Below, piece by piece: positions 15,001 through 29,700 of a stretch of DNA of 60,000 nucleotides. The translations under genes and the position numbers were made by a program. The DNA lies in NCBI RefSeq assembly GCF_001039355.2, contig NW_019775454.1:126001-186000 (forward strand), given 5' to 3'. Numbering within the stretch: position 1 is the stretch's first letter; the number at the start of each line of letters is the position of its first letter. This DNA comes from Lingula anatina (Eukaryota > Brachiopoda > Lingulata > Lingulida > Lingulidae). A model generated the notes under the pieces. That model saw only the letters and a list, made by a program, of their open reading frames with translations. It had not been told where the DNA came from and ran no database searches.

Positions 15001-17348
15001 CCTCATTGATGTATTTGCTATTAATCTTAGCTAACAGGGTGCTTGTATCATGCCTTATTTAAAGAGGCACTGTTTTTGCATCAAAATCCTGTTGTTTTCA
15101 ATGTAAACGCTAATGGTGGTAAAATTGCACGGATGTCAAACAACAACATTTGACATTTTGAATCCTTATGTAGCTATGTAAGTGAAGGCAACAAGAGATT
15201 GTTGTGTAGGTCATCCTGGCACTTGTCTGCAAGGAGGCCTCAGTAGTGTTGTAAATAGTGCGAGAGCAAACTGGTGTCCTCTAGAAAAACAGAAGTGTGA
15301 TGCAAGAGAGACTGTTGAAAGGGAAATCGTGTCTGGCCACCTGCGGATCAACAACTGGGATATTAATCATGGAAGTTGAAGGGTTGATAATACTCAAATA
15401 GATTAATCCACAGGTCTACATTTTAGAGTTGAGATTATAAGGTCTCCGTATTTTTAACAAGTTTCATCCCCCCCTCCCCCCCCTCCTTCAGTAAATTTGA
15501 TACCTGCCTGGATTGAAAAGAAGCCTTACAATAGACGTCAAGAGACATTATGCAAGATATGCTATGTAGGTAGCCTATGGCAAACAAGGCATTGAAATTC
15601 AATGCAAAAACACGAAAAGGCGGATTGATGTGTTCGCTTGAACTCCATCAAAGAATTGACCCAAGATGTACCTTTGCTCAATATACAAGGGTTACGAAAG
15701 ACATCGGGAATGCACAAACTTACATAACAAAGCCAGGGATAAAACCTTGCATAACAAAACAATAACTGACTATAATGGAACTAGTGTGTTGACAGTAATG
15801 TCAGCATTGATGTTGTCCACACAGCCACTGATTGGGGGCCTGTTATTTCAAGTGCTTCCACAGTGGAGCTTCAGCTAGCATAGCCTGTTAAAAATAAATA
15901 TTGATTTGAGAAGTGGTTCCTCTCCAATGTTTAGCTTTAGCCTCAATAATTCATTGCTTTTAATGGGTTGAAGACCAGAAATAGACAGTGTAGGAACATG
16001 GATTTTGGGAAAGCAGGAACATGAATATTGGAGAAAGAAGCAGGAATAAAAACATAGAGGCTGTTTGACATTTTAGAATGATATTACTTTTGAAAGGTTG
16101 TTTATCCAACAAAGGCAACTAGTAAATCTTTCCTTCACCTGAAGTTAGCCTTGAAGTAAATTTAGGGAGAAGTCCTTTGAGGAAAAACCAAAGCCACATG
16201 ATTGTTGTGAATCACGTAGATATTACCATGGAAAATTATTTGATCAACAAGTTCACTTAGATACAGGCCCACCTTATGTATGACAAATTTGCCAATGTTA
16301 TGCAAATAGACTGAGGAAGCCAATGTCTATTAAAGGTTGCATTTACATAAACAAGAATGTAATTATGGGGGCTTAAGGTGATTAGGACAAATTTTTTTCT
16401 AATAAATCACTGCCTGAGCAGATTCGTTCTATTTTGGCCTTAGTTTTCTACACTTACCTGGTGGTTGGTTGGTTGGCTGGCTTTCATGTGTACAAATTTC
16501 AGTGCTAATTTTATGAAAGCTAAATTGTTGTTATAATAAAGAAGATTGTTAAAGGATTCAGTGTTGCCATTTTATCTCCTTGAATATGCCGGTGGATGTG
16601 CACAGGTATTGTTGGCCTTCTAAACAGCCACTGGATGTCTTATTTTAATTAATCCTTTTTTATAATTTTGGAAAAATAAAAACAAAGCAATAAGGAAGGT
16701 GATAAAAGAAAAATGGGACGTTTGATACAATAGGGTTCATAAGGAGAGAGATATTTTCTGTTTAGGCAGGTGCCCCACTTGCGAGCCAAGCCTAAGGGAG
16801 ATATTTAAATAGTAGGCTCTTTCTGTGTACACAGCCATTAAAACAGCCATTCAAAATGACTACTTTGTTCAAGGACCGTCAAAACATGTAGTACAATTCG
16901 ATACGCCTCCCGTAGGCTAGTATGAGTCATCGCTACTAAAAAATGGTTGTTCAAGGTTCTGGAACCAGAGGCTATAAACTGCTCTAATCATTTCCAAATA
17001 AATCACTGCTGGTTGGATTGCTATTCATGAAAAAGCATGTGTGCGATATGGGAGGCTTCCATAATTGAGTAATTTTGAGATGCTTTTAGCGTCAACTTCA
17101 TGTTTATTATATCACATTTTGTATTGATCATAAGACATCTTTGAGGAATTATGTGGCATATGTTAAGTTATATTTCCATATTTTTAAAAGGAGAGAAAAC
17201 AAGTCTGAGACCTCTGTGTGAAAAATTTTCATTTTACGTGGATTCCAGGACTCCTGTACAATTTTACATGAGTTTTCATAGATCGTAGATTTATAAACTG
17301 TGTTATGTATAGGTATGCACAATAATGTGGGAGAAGTCAGAAAGATAT

Positions 17349-17390
<42 letters not shown>

Positions 17391-20300
17391 ATAGGTTAGG
17401 TAGGTCATGATTGTTTACAAGTATTAACAGCTCAACAGTTTCATTCTGTTAATCAAACTTTGAAATTTATTATTATTATTTTTTTTTGGGGGGGGGGGGG
17501 GTTCTTTACCATTAAAATTTAGAAACCCATACATTTTAAGTCACTCTTACTCCATTTAAAAAAAAATGAAGACAAAAAGATGCTTTTATTTTAAGTGCTT
17601 ATACCCCCTCTTGTACTAATATATGATCTCTTCACTTTTCACACAGGCCAGATATTGTACTACTTATAAACTCTCTTGTTGCAAGGAATGGCGTACTTAT
17701 TGCATTTGGAGCCTGTGTATGTTGATGTCTAAATCAATAAACCAAACAGTTTATTCCCCTTCGCCATATTGATTTTTGTTTCTCCAGTATCTGAACTGCG
17801 GTTATGAAAGTACAGTGATGACGTCTTGTAATCAGCATTGACTTAAAGCATGTGTGCGCATGATTCGGTCCCTCATCTAAATTGACAAGGTATGGCAGAG
17901 GTGGTCATGTGTAATGGTAGAATGTAGATTTATCATCATCTGTGTATTGATTTTTACATTAAAGCAAGGATGTGTATTCTTTGCAGAGCTTCACTACGCT
18001 GGTTGATAAGTTTGGTCTTGCCAGCAGCAGATACAAGCCTTTAGAGTTCCTAGAAGACCATCACTTGCAGTTTTCTGAGGAAGCTGACATAAAGCAGTAC
18101 AAGGTAAGTTGCAGCGTGGTATTTTTATGTGTAGAGATCAAATACTTCTTGTTGAAGATCTGCCAAAGGGAATATTGGTTTCAAGCAGTTCTGAATGTTC
18201 CAGATTTTGGACCGGCAAAATGCTATTTTATGACAACTTGTTTGTTTATTGTTGTTATTGTTTGTTTATTTTATTACATAGATTGTTATTTTTATATAAT
18301 GTTTTGTTTTTTGAAATTATTTAATATTTGTCTCCACATTTATTTTGGTGATAAATTTATATTACATGAGAATATGTTACACAGTTCATCTGATTTATTT
18401 TAGTAGATTATATATCTAGTTTAAATTATCTTATTGAGATTATAGAATGTGAAAATAGGTGTCCTTTTATTCATTTATCATACATTAAGCGATGATGCAT
18501 TTTGTCAGTCTAACAATCAATGAAATTGGTCTTTTAAAAATTGATGTTGTGACATATGATTATCCATAAAATGATCGTCTTGTTAATGGGCTGTAACTTA
18601 CTATGATATTGATCAATTACGTTCTAAGCCGTCGTAACATCTACACAAAAGTAGGTCAGCACAAAATGAATTGCTTTCACAACCCGTAATCAATATCTAG
18701 CCGCAGATCAATAGTTCTTCTGTGAGGGTTATTGAAAATTGAGGAATCTACGTTTCCTTTTGTTGATCATGTGAGTGATACATGCAGATGGTTGACCAGC
18801 AGTTGCATAACATTATGGGTCACTGGACTGATTTGTTAAGTGTTCTAAGGCGCCAGACTGTCCTGCATAAACTGCGCGGTGTTCACTGTAGATCAATGCG
18901 GAAGACAAACACAAAACTCATTAGTAAAACATCCATAATATATTATTCCCAGAAAGTTATTAATCTCGACAGAACCTTGATGAACACGCATAGATTAAAT
19001 GGCAAATAGTTGCTGTCATTGAACTAACAAGTCTCGTTAGTGGGGAAGTGATGATATATTTTCAAGTTGGGAACATAATGGTGGTTTTACAATGGTTAAA
19101 CCTACGCGCTGCAGTTCTCTTACAATCTATTACACATTAACCTTTGCAGAAAGCAAATTCCAGGAATAGATTGCCTGGACACATCTGTTTTCATCGCCAG
19201 CATGTGACAGCCTCAAATTACCCCCTTGAATGTTAAACCTGCACATTGCATGTTTTCACTTATTTAAAACAAATGGGTTTGCGGAAACACTGGTGCTCAC
19301 ATCATAAAATACGGTTCTAATTTCCCACCTATCGGCCCTTCTGCCTACATCCCTACACCCCTATGTAAATGGCCCAGTTGGACTGACCCAGTGAATGTCT
19401 GGCCTCTCTTAGTTAGATATTTTCGGTCCAGCAGCTGTGCCAACAAGTAGCTCTATAAAAATGCAGTGACCTAGATTTAAAGCCCACCAGGGGTCAGAGG
19501 CCAAGCTTGCTTGTCAAGAAGAATTGATTTATGCTTGCCAGCAGAGTAAAGGTTATACACACATGCCTCTAATATGGTAAAGTACACAAGATTTGGCGGG
19601 ATGAACCTGTTGGCAGGATTCTTCTTCCACAAGAGAGGCTTTCAATGAAGGGAGAGTAGGTAAGGAATGTGCCAGGCCATGGTTGTAAAATCAATTTCTT
19701 TAAAAGTGAATAATGTTATGTTAGGCATGGAGCATTTGTTCTTTTGGTATTGGGGAAAATTTTTGGTCCAACATGGGCACTCCTACACAATAGGTCGCTG
19801 GGAGGTTCAAGAGCGGTTTATGTGTTAAACTGTAAAGGGGTAACAGCAAAAAGGACATAAAACCAAATTTAACCTGACTGCGGTTGTTTGTTTTGATAAT
19901 CTTTAATCAAATTATTAGTATCAAACCGCCACTTATTTTGGTAAGATGGTCCATCTATGCAGACAGGACTAGCATGGGGTCATAGAGGTCATGCACTGTT
20001 AGCAAATGTTCTGCATATCATTACATTAAAGAAAAGGTTTAAGCCCCCTTTACACTGGACGGCGTCCTTTCTGCGTCCAGCAGTACGGCCCCATTTGAGA
20101 GTAAAAAAATTATAATATTTTACGTGCCGGCAACTGGCCGATCATTGAGCATTCATTCTGANCTTGGTACTGGGGAAAATTTTTTGTCCAACGTGGGCAC
20201 TCCTACACAATAGGTCGCTGGGAGGTGCAAGAGTGGTTTATGTGTTAAACTGTAAAGGGGTAACAGCAAAAAGGACATAAAACCAAATTTAACCTGACTG

Positions 20301-23300
20301 CTGTTGTTTGTTTTGATAATCTTTAATCAAATTATTAGTATCAAACCGCCACTTATTTTGGTAAGATGGTCAATCTATGCAGACAGGACTAGCATGGGGT
20401 CATAGAGGTCATGCACTGTTAGCAAACGTTCTGCATATCATTACATTAAGAAAAGGTTTAACGACAGTATAATTTCCACATTGCCATCCTCTGAAGGAAC
20501 ATGTTGCTAACTCAAGGTGACTTTTATTTGCATGTTTGAAATGTGAAATGTCAAATCTGTGAGTGGAATGCAGATGGTACCACAGCAACATCACGCTATA
20601 TCAGCCGCGCTCGGAACAAAAGCCCTAGTGGGATCAATAGGAGTGCTACGCATACAAATGTGTCAGCTTCCTCCTTTGAATAGCAATGAAATTTACCATG
20701 CGAATGGTAGCCCATAATGTTTATAAACTCAGAAAATCATACCTTTTAATGGCATTTTAGAAAATGGCAGGCCAGGTATCCTTTTTAGCTTTTATAGAAA
20801 TGAAATTGTGCTTTTTAGTGCATGCTTTTTTTTTTTAATGCCAAATGCAAGATTCTGAATAATAGGATTGGTTTCGGAAGCATCCCTACATGTTGTGAAG
20901 GCCATAAGTGAAAGTACTGTAGTGAAGTTGAAGGGTTTATTCATGATAAGTCACCTGTTATTGATTTGAGACAGTTTTCAATAGAACTGGCTTAGAATCT
21001 AGCCCACAATCCAGGAGCCTATTTGATGTAGTCAAATGAACCATTTACAAGCTGACCCGACCACCTTTCACCCTAGGCTTCAGAATGCTAGCGTCCACTA
21101 CCTTTTTGTACTGATGTTTCAATTTTCATTGTCCTGTTTTGTTTTTTTTTTTTTTCCCCTACCCCAGCTAACTTCTAAGTTTGTTGATTTCATGGAGTTT
21201 GGAATCTGTAAGTGACTGCGACTCAGCATGGTTGAGTTGTGATGCCCTTAATCTCACCAAGATAAAGTTGCTAAAAGTAGTAAATACATTAAGCTGGGCC
21301 ACTGATAGGCATGATGTATAAACAACATGGGGGCACAGGATAAAGAGCTGCACGTGCAAAGGCTGTGATTCAGGAAAACCATGCTTGCTGGTGGCATTTT
21401 ATATAAATTATATGTTGGCTTTTTACCATTCTTTGGTGCCCTAAGAGCTATAGCAGATGTAATGTGAAAGTAACAAAGTTATCTGTCCGTGGAATTATTT
21501 ATTGAGTTTTAAAGAGATCAGTCTGTGCTGCCTTAAGACCAGCCATTCATTACAGACAACATTATCATTTTGTCCCGCCAAAATAGATTATACAGGGCAT
21601 CCTTTTGGGGTAGATAAGGAAAGGAAAGTAGGGATGAGAAACTACGGTCCACTTGTAATAGTTTAAGATATGGGAACAATAATTATGGTTTTGGAACAGT
21701 TTTCTTAAGTATTATTTATAAACCATCACAAGGAAAATACAACAATACTAGCATCAAAATTGCTCCTTGCTGATGAGAAAAAAAGCCAGTCAGTGACAGT
21801 CAAATTGACTGTGCCATTTAAACTCAAAATCAGGCAAATGAAGTATTTTCCTAGAATCATTAAATGTCTTTCATTTAACTTTGTAGAAAACAACACATGG
21901 TAAGACATAAGCATTTACGCGTTAAATACATTCTTTCCGCAGGAGAACGAGCCAATAAGTTCCCCTGTGAAAAATTACCCGGAGGTCCAGAAAGCCATCC
22001 AGGAGTGGATAGAGTACCAGAACGGGCAGAGTATCCTCCTGACCACCCCATCTGTGCTGATTGGGTATAGAGTTGAGGTCTACAGATCTGAGGGCACTAC
22101 TCAGTGGTATACTGCAGTTATCAAGAATTACATAGAGAAGACAAGGGTATGTATGCAGTTTCCTTAGCCAGTGTACTACCTGCTGTGCTGTGAATGATAA
22201 CAATGTCCTTCTTTCCCCCCCCTTTTCCATGTAGTTTTTCAGTGGTACTTGGCCCCCCCCCCCCCCCCCTCCTCTCTTTGCATCTAGATGTGTAGTACAG
22301 ATGGTAGACCTACAAATAACCTATCTGTATTATAGGCCAACAGCTGCCCCTCCATCCTCCCCCGAGCATTTTTCTCAGACTACTTCCCTGGAAATAATAA
22401 TAGAAGGACTTGTTTTATGTTGCTTTTATGTCAGCTGTGTGTCTCTAAATGTTGATATGTTTTCTCCAAGGAGTTATTAAAGAAAAAGGTAAAGCTGAAT
22501 AAAAAAAAAACAAATGTGTTGATATTGTAACTCATTGTCTTGAAATGGAGATTTCTAGCCTACAGAATTTTTCACCATATCCTTGATAAAAGGTTGAAAA
22601 ACATATCTGTGCACCACTTTATTCTTCATCTCCTGTTCATTTGTATTCACAGGAAATGTGTTCACAGCTCAACTGTACATGGTTTCCTGCCTGCCAGTTG
22701 TGGTTTAATATCGTGACTGTTCAATTTATTTTCAGTAGGATCTGATATTCCTTCATTGCTCAGATTTAAGTTCACTTTTCACGTTTTGAGAAGTTCCCTC
22801 TTCAGATGTTATCTGCCTTGTCTGACTCTGCACATTTATTGACTTAAATGGCAGAAATATGTGATTTTCCCGTAAGATAAGACTTATTTATACATTTAAA
22901 TAAAGTACATTTGTGCCTCAAATGTGAGGCGTTTGTGGTAGATGGTTACCGTTGATGTCTGCATGTAGATGTCTGACCAGCTCAGTCAGTGTGCACTTGA
23001 GTTCAGTATTTTGTACTTTGTAGATTACTCAAAAGTGGCATGCACGTATCTTGTACAATATTTCCAAATAGGACAGCATGCAGAAATGAGTTTTAGCTCG
23101 GGGCAGTGGTATTGTGCTGTCTGTTAAAGAGCAACAGCGTTGAGGTTGCAGAGAGGAAAGAACCTCTCTTTTTGGCCTGCTATCAACACAGGCTTGCCAA
23201 ACTGCTATACATTGCCCCACCCTGCTTCAACTTTCATTTAAGCCCCGCGCATCTGCACAATTACTTGATATTCTAATTTATTTTGTGTTTCCTAACATAT

Positions 23301-26300
23301 TTACAGGTTCCAATACTTTGCTATGAATTTGAAGGCAGACCTACCTGGCATATGGGTTTTCAGTGTGATAAATTGCTTTGCAAGCACACAGTTGAATTTT
23401 ACTCTCTGCAAAGTAATCATTCAATAATACAACAGCTTTTGCATTATTTGGATAATAAGCAGCTATAAAAAAAATTAAATTGCAATATTTTGACTGGAAA
23501 CGGAAATTATATGGGTTTACTGGTCATGGTTACTGCAGAATATTGTTTGGTTATGCAGAAATTTTCAATATGTCTGTAAACTACATAAAATCTGCCTGAT
23601 AATTAGGGAGTACTGAAGGTGCAGCGCCCTAGAAAAAGACATCTCATTTGGGAATGGATTTGAATTTTTTATTTTAGTTAAGAGGTGTGATTTGCGTATG
23701 CCATATTCCTCTGAGATAACCTTTTGTATTCATTATTTTTCAACCGTGAGGTTTATGGTGTGAAACTTAAGATTGTTTAGCACTTGTATTTGGATTGTAT
23801 ATGTGAAAAATCCAACTGCAGTTGCTATAAAAATGCCAAGATGAGAAGTGAAGGATGCAGGTTGACCCATAACCTTAAGGCAGATGGAGAATTTGTCTGT
23901 TCAGAGATCATTGCCCTCATAACAATATATAATTTATCCAGACTAATCAATTCCACTGGAACATCACTGTCAGATGTTGTCAGCAATGCAAATAACTTAA
24001 AACCGCCAGTGATTGGTCCATGGTCTATTTGCCCCAAACTGAAAACTCACACATCCCACTTAAAAAGACATACTTGATTCATATGCATATCATAAAGAAA
24101 TTTATTGAGTTAAAACATTTATATAATTATATAGATAACAATCAGTAAGCCAGAGTACTGTATAGATTGAAAAAAAGACTAGTTGGAAATACAGTTTCTA
24201 GGATAAATACACTCAGTTGTGCCCGTACATGGCTGTAGATTATAACCAGTACCTTAGAACCACAGACATTTGTTTTTGCTTTAAGTTGAAACCAGAGAAA
24301 GCGCAGAACCATTTGTTTGTTCACTTTTATGTTTTCCTAATTTTTTTTCATACTTGAAAGGCAACTGCAACTAGACCTTGGTTCTTTCTGCCATGGCTGC
24401 ACCTTATCTTTTCTCCAGTTCTCTCTCTTTAAAAATGAAAATAAAAATGAGAAGGAATTGGGTTGGCTGATGTTGCGGTGTTCTCTTCAAGTGTGCCTGC
24501 CTGATGGTAGAAGGGCATGCGGTTGTTTTGAAACAGGTTCTGAAAATTGATGTAGTGTGTGACATGTGGCATTATAAAGGGAGTCATAAGTTGGTGTCTG
24601 ATGAATGGCAGATCAAATGCCAGGGATGGTGCCAATAGCACAAATTGGAAGCAGAGCTGCGCATGAATGCGTAGGCAGTTAAGTGTTTTGACAACTCTGG
24701 ATGGTCTGTATTTTATGATAGTTTGTTATCTTTTGCATCCAAAAAATTGCCCATTTACAATTTGTTTACTTTCTGAGAATGAATTCAAACAAATTGCCTG
24801 TTGTAAGCGGAGTTCTAAGCTGAGAGTGCAGGTAGGTAAGTATCTTTGACATTTCACGTGAATTTTTTTTTTTTTTTTTTTTTTTACAAAAAGAGTGCTT
24901 GATTACATGAACGTTTAAGCTGTGTATTTTGCTGATAAAGTGCAAGTTGAAGGTGTGGTGAAGTAACATTGACATAAACCATCTCCAGCAGGGATGTACT
25001 GGAGGTCAAAGTAGAACTCTGGCGGATCTCAAACCAGAATGTCCCCCAGCAGGGTGATAGAATTACCATGGCAACTATGACCATACACTGTGATCCTCTT
25101 TGATTTATATTGAAGAAAAGTGATTTCCATAAAAAAAGAAACATAAAAAAGTGTATTTAACTCTTAAGAATTCCAAATTATTTTAACCTTGAATCTGGAA
25201 AACAACACTGAAAGGAAAAGAGGTGAAAAATTATCAGGAGATTAACTGCACCCAAAAACAGGCCACCGCAACCACCTGGGCTAAATTTGTTTTTATTTCG
25301 CATATGTTGTTTGATCCTCAGTCAGACAATTATTGTTGGTAAACCACAGTTGATATGAGTTGTAGGTTTGCTCAATTTAAATGGCCTGTAAACCCAAGTG
25401 CACTTGAATGGTGACACAAAGGGAGAAAAAGAGATGACTCATGAATTTCTGAAAGAAGGTCTTGTCTCTAGATCCAAGTTAACTGGTGCACTTGTCCTGG
25501 CTGAACTGACTGGTAGATTAAGCATTCACATTACCCTTCAATATTTTATGGATATTGAAATGGGTTCTTAGTGGAGATGAAGAGAGGCGTTTGGTTTTGT
25601 TTTGAGTTATGGAAATGCTAACAGATTTTTTTTTTTTGTTTTTGTTTTTGTTTTTCTGGAAAATGGAGATAGTCAAATGTGACCTATGTGGAACGGGATA
25701 GGCTGTTATAAGTGCTGCATAGTCGGTTTGATTTTTGTAATTTCAAGAAGATGTGCTTAATAAAGTTAATTGAAGGGATTAAAGTACACGGGGGAGGGGA
25801 CGGGGAGGGGACAATAAGGGGGAGTCTGTAATAGATAATCTAGCACTTGCAGCATTCACCAGGTAAAGGTCAGGTTTGACTGTTTACCTATGCTTAGCAG
25901 GAAATGTTTGCCAAAACTGCCTCCAGTGTTTATGGCTTGTACATCTTAAAAGTGGAGTGGCTGCCAGAGGCCTGTCATAGGCATGCAGGTATTATCATGC
26001 ATTACAAACCACAGTGCAGCAGATTGGGCCAGGGTGGAAGTTGCCTTCAGTTACCTAAAGAGCAATGTTTACTAGACAAACCTCAAATACCTGGATGCCT
26101 GGCCTTGATAAGTTGTGGTTAGACTTTTAAAGTTTTGATATTTTGTAATCTCTTGTAGTCTTCAACTTCGTTGCTTCCTTAAAGGGCAGAGATTATAAAA
26201 GGAAAATCTTATAACATTATCGGAATTGATGAACTATTATGGAGAAGGTCTTCAGGGCAAATTCCACAGTTTAACCCTTTCTTAACCTGCCTGTGGTGAA

Positions 26301-26718
26301 ATCCTTAGCCACTAGCTTTCCTCCTAGTGATGTGACGCACAGAAACAGTTAAAGGAAAAGAAAACTGTGCAATTGCCATTTATCTGCCAGTTGCTTAGCA
26401 GACTTGGAGAGATCTAGGTCAACTGTATTTGCACAAAACATTAAAGAAATAATTTACCTGTCAGTGATCAGACGTGTTGCCATGGCAACTCATTACTTCA
26501 CCAGGTGGATCGTGTTGCACAGAGAATAAAAAGCAGGAGCAAGTGATGAGAACTTTTTTGATGGAGGATTTAAGAAAAGATTATTTTTCTTCTTAACAGA
26601 TGAGAAAAAATGCATGTGTTTCTTCCTGTAATGGCTTAGTAACTAAGTGACATGCCAGGATCACACATTTCACTTGGATATATTAAAAAAAAAACAAATT
26701 GAGATTCATGAGAAAAGT

Positions 26719-26768
<50 letters not shown>

Positions 26769-29700
26769 CAAATAATGAAATGAATACATTTTTAAAATAT
26801 TGTTTGCTGAATATTTGATGTAAGTTCAACAGTAACATAACACAGTGTGTAGTTAGTTTACCTCTAACTTTTATTGTTGTCATATATTCATAAGTATGGC
26901 CCCTAAATTCAGTAAAAATAGTCATTTCTTTCTTTTTTGTTCAAGATGAAAGTATTTAAAGGGCAATTAAGTGTAAAAAATAATAATAAAATGAATAAAA
27001 TAAAATAAAAAACATGAAATGCATGGCATATACCAAATACAAAACACCATTTTAACCATGTATTTATGCAATCTTGTTACTTGGCTTACCTCCCGGAAAT
27101 TAATAACTAAACAGATAGATCTATATAGATTATTTACTATATGTTACATCTGAATTATATACTGTGATATTGGCTCTTTTGTTTCGAATGAATGTAAGTG
27201 TTTATTGTATTCTCATCAGATAATGAATAGTGTATCATTTAGGCTTGATTAGAACAGGTTATAATGTGCGGCAGTATTTAAAGAGACGCTATGATGTCAC
27301 TATTGTCTGAGTGTAGACTTCTTGACGCCAGTTGATATCACACAGTCACAACATTTGCAGAATAACATTAGCCGTAATGGAAGTTGCTAAATTAATGAGC
27401 AACCTAAATTTAGGGCTAACCTTTAACATGTTTTATATAACATTTAAGGTAAAACAGGCTTATGTATGAATGATTAATACCAGAAAAGGAACTGCAGATA
27501 GAGTTTATTATGCAAGTTGTACAAAATAAATATATACTCGTAGACTTTAAACTTGGAATATCTCTTGCTCCTTGAAAAATTAAATTGATTTAAAAAAAAG
27601 TGATGTTTATAAAACTAAGTGGCAATCACTATGGTGGAGATGGCTTCACTACAAAAGTTTTGTGTATATGATTCTTTTTATTTTCTGTTCACTTACCTTT
27701 ATTTTCTTACTTGTTAACTGTTGTAGTAGGTATGCTGCTCTTCAATAACAGCACATGTTCCCTGTGTATCTTTTACTGACAATTGCATTAAGCAGTGATT
27801 CAGTTTGCTGTATCTTGATAATAATCTGCATTGTTGTGCCCTTTAAATATCACAGAAACTGCTCTGTGGCTCTGTAAATGACTAATAAAAAATACCCTCC
27901 CTGACAGACAAAAAAAAAATGCAAGATGAAACTGACAAAAAGTTTTCAAATTATTTTGTTTGACGAAATGAATTTTATTTTTCTTCATAAAAACATTTCC
28001 CATCTATTTACCACACATAGAAAAACCACATCAAATTAAACAGATTTGTGGAAATGGAGGAGCATTAGCATTCTCATTAATGCAAATTTCTGGAAGTCAG
28101 ACAAAGTTTACAACAGTCTTTGAAAGAAAATTTTCCATTTCATTAGTGCAGTGTTAATTGCAGAATAATCAGAAGCAGGTGATTGTTGTCTGTGTATATC
28201 AAAAAGGCAATTTACAGAAAACCTCCACTGAAAAAAAATAGCCTTTATTATTTATCTTTTGCAAAAAAACAAAGTTTTTCTACTCATGATTAATTTTTTC
28301 TTAATATCTAATTTCAGGAATTATCTGTATTGGATGACACAGTGCTAGAAGAGCACAATGAAGATCCTACATTGATTCAGATGAAATTGTTGGATGGGGG
28401 TAAGTCCCAATGGAAGAAGTCCATAGTATTCCTGAAACAAGTATTTAATTCTATTGTGTTAGAGTGATATGTATCACTTGCAATCACACTTTTTACTTAA
28501 TCCCTGAATAACAGCAATATTTTTTGGGTGTCAGGATTGAGTCATGCCAGCTCTGAATAATTTTGCTTATTGCAGAAAATTGATCTATGGTTCATGTGAC
28601 ATGTTGAAATTAGTGTATTTTTATCTTTTGTTGCTTTTTTCTCTAATTCCACATGGCATTTTATACTAGTGAGATAAAAGAAATGCTCATTTATTTACAA
28701 ATATAAAACATAAGCTTAAGAACAAAATAATATGAAATGATTCCCAATGGAACAAGAAACTGAAAAAGTAGTGACCTCAGAAATATTTATAATCCGAAAT
28801 ACAAAAGGATTCATTGTCCTTATTTTCAGCAATTCCTCGATGATAATATGAATATTTATGATAATATCATCCAATGTCTTATTATGATTATTTTAAAAAA
28901 TTTATTTTTAAAATCTGCACATTAAAGGAGGTTTTGCCAATACTAAATTGAATATATAAAAATAAAAAAAGACTAGTAACTCTGAGTCATATAAGGTACA
29001 TGGCACTGGCACAAGTTGCACTGTAGAGACAAATATCTCGAATAATGTCTCAAAAAAGACAGCTGCAGCTGTACAGGAATATATATATATATAGGCTAGA
29101 ATGCTTCAGTATCTGGCTCTGAAATATGAATAATATGTGGTAAGATCTCATTAATTGATCATTATATTATGGTGCTTATAGTATCAACTCATTCATATAG
29201 CAGTTAGTTGTATAGATTATTTATAAAGACATACAGGCATGTCGCTAAATACAAAAACACATGAAGGATGCAAGTTGATGAAAAAATGATCATTTAAGAA
29301 AAATATTCCATTCTTTGAAAAAAAAAAAAGGTGCTTGCTGAAAGTTTGGAGGCAGGTGGGATGTGAAGTGTATAATGCCTGGGTGGTAGTGGTGACTGGC
29401 ATTATTTTACCCTACAGAGGGGGGAAAAAACAACAACAGCTAACTTGAGCCAGCATGAACAAACAGTGTCCACATCTGCTGGCGTTTATCCAGATAAATA
29501 CCATGGGGTCGGGGTCACACATCAAAGAGATCTATAAAAAAGTTTTTTTTTTCCTGCTCCCTTTTCAGAATTATAAAGGGAATAAATAAATGATCTCCAA
29601 GCTCTGTTGAGCTAATGGTGCTGTGCTTGTTATTTGTTTGCTTGTTTATTGCCATTGTGTTATTAAAGCAGATATCGGGAGTAAAACAATTTTTCTGTCT

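Larger units (their letters stand above)
12007..17986 (+). other. Intron between e1 and e2 (5980 bp)
   Basis: The intron runs from GTAAGT to TTTGCAG. It contains a pyrimidine-rich stretch at 15468-15486, a (TC)18 microsatellite at 17352 and a TTA/T/G14 tract ending at 17501. No other exon or gene was recognised; short open frames here look random. Confidence 0.85.
18104..21942 (+). other. Intron between e2 and e3 (3839 bp)
   Basis: Contains a near-identical pair of about 299-bp blocks (19744-20042 and 20164-20461) next to an N at 20162, a possible MITE fragment between them, and a possible 40-nt cryptic exon at 21168-21207. Nothing else was recognised. Confidence 0.85.
22147..28317 (+). other. 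Intron between e3 and e4 (6171 bp)
   Basis: The longest fully contained intron. It holds a C17 run, T23 and T45 runs, a four-tract G-rich motif at 25790 and AAAAT-type repeats near 26976-27010. No exon or other gene was recognised. Confidence 0.85.

Noticed and set aside
18104-18403. Read-through of exon e2 into the intron giving about 100 more residues, many hydrophobic
   Set aside because: The GTAAGT donor is strong, the extension is very AT-rich and no poly(A) signal was seen shortly after the stop, so a real truncated isoform is unlikely.
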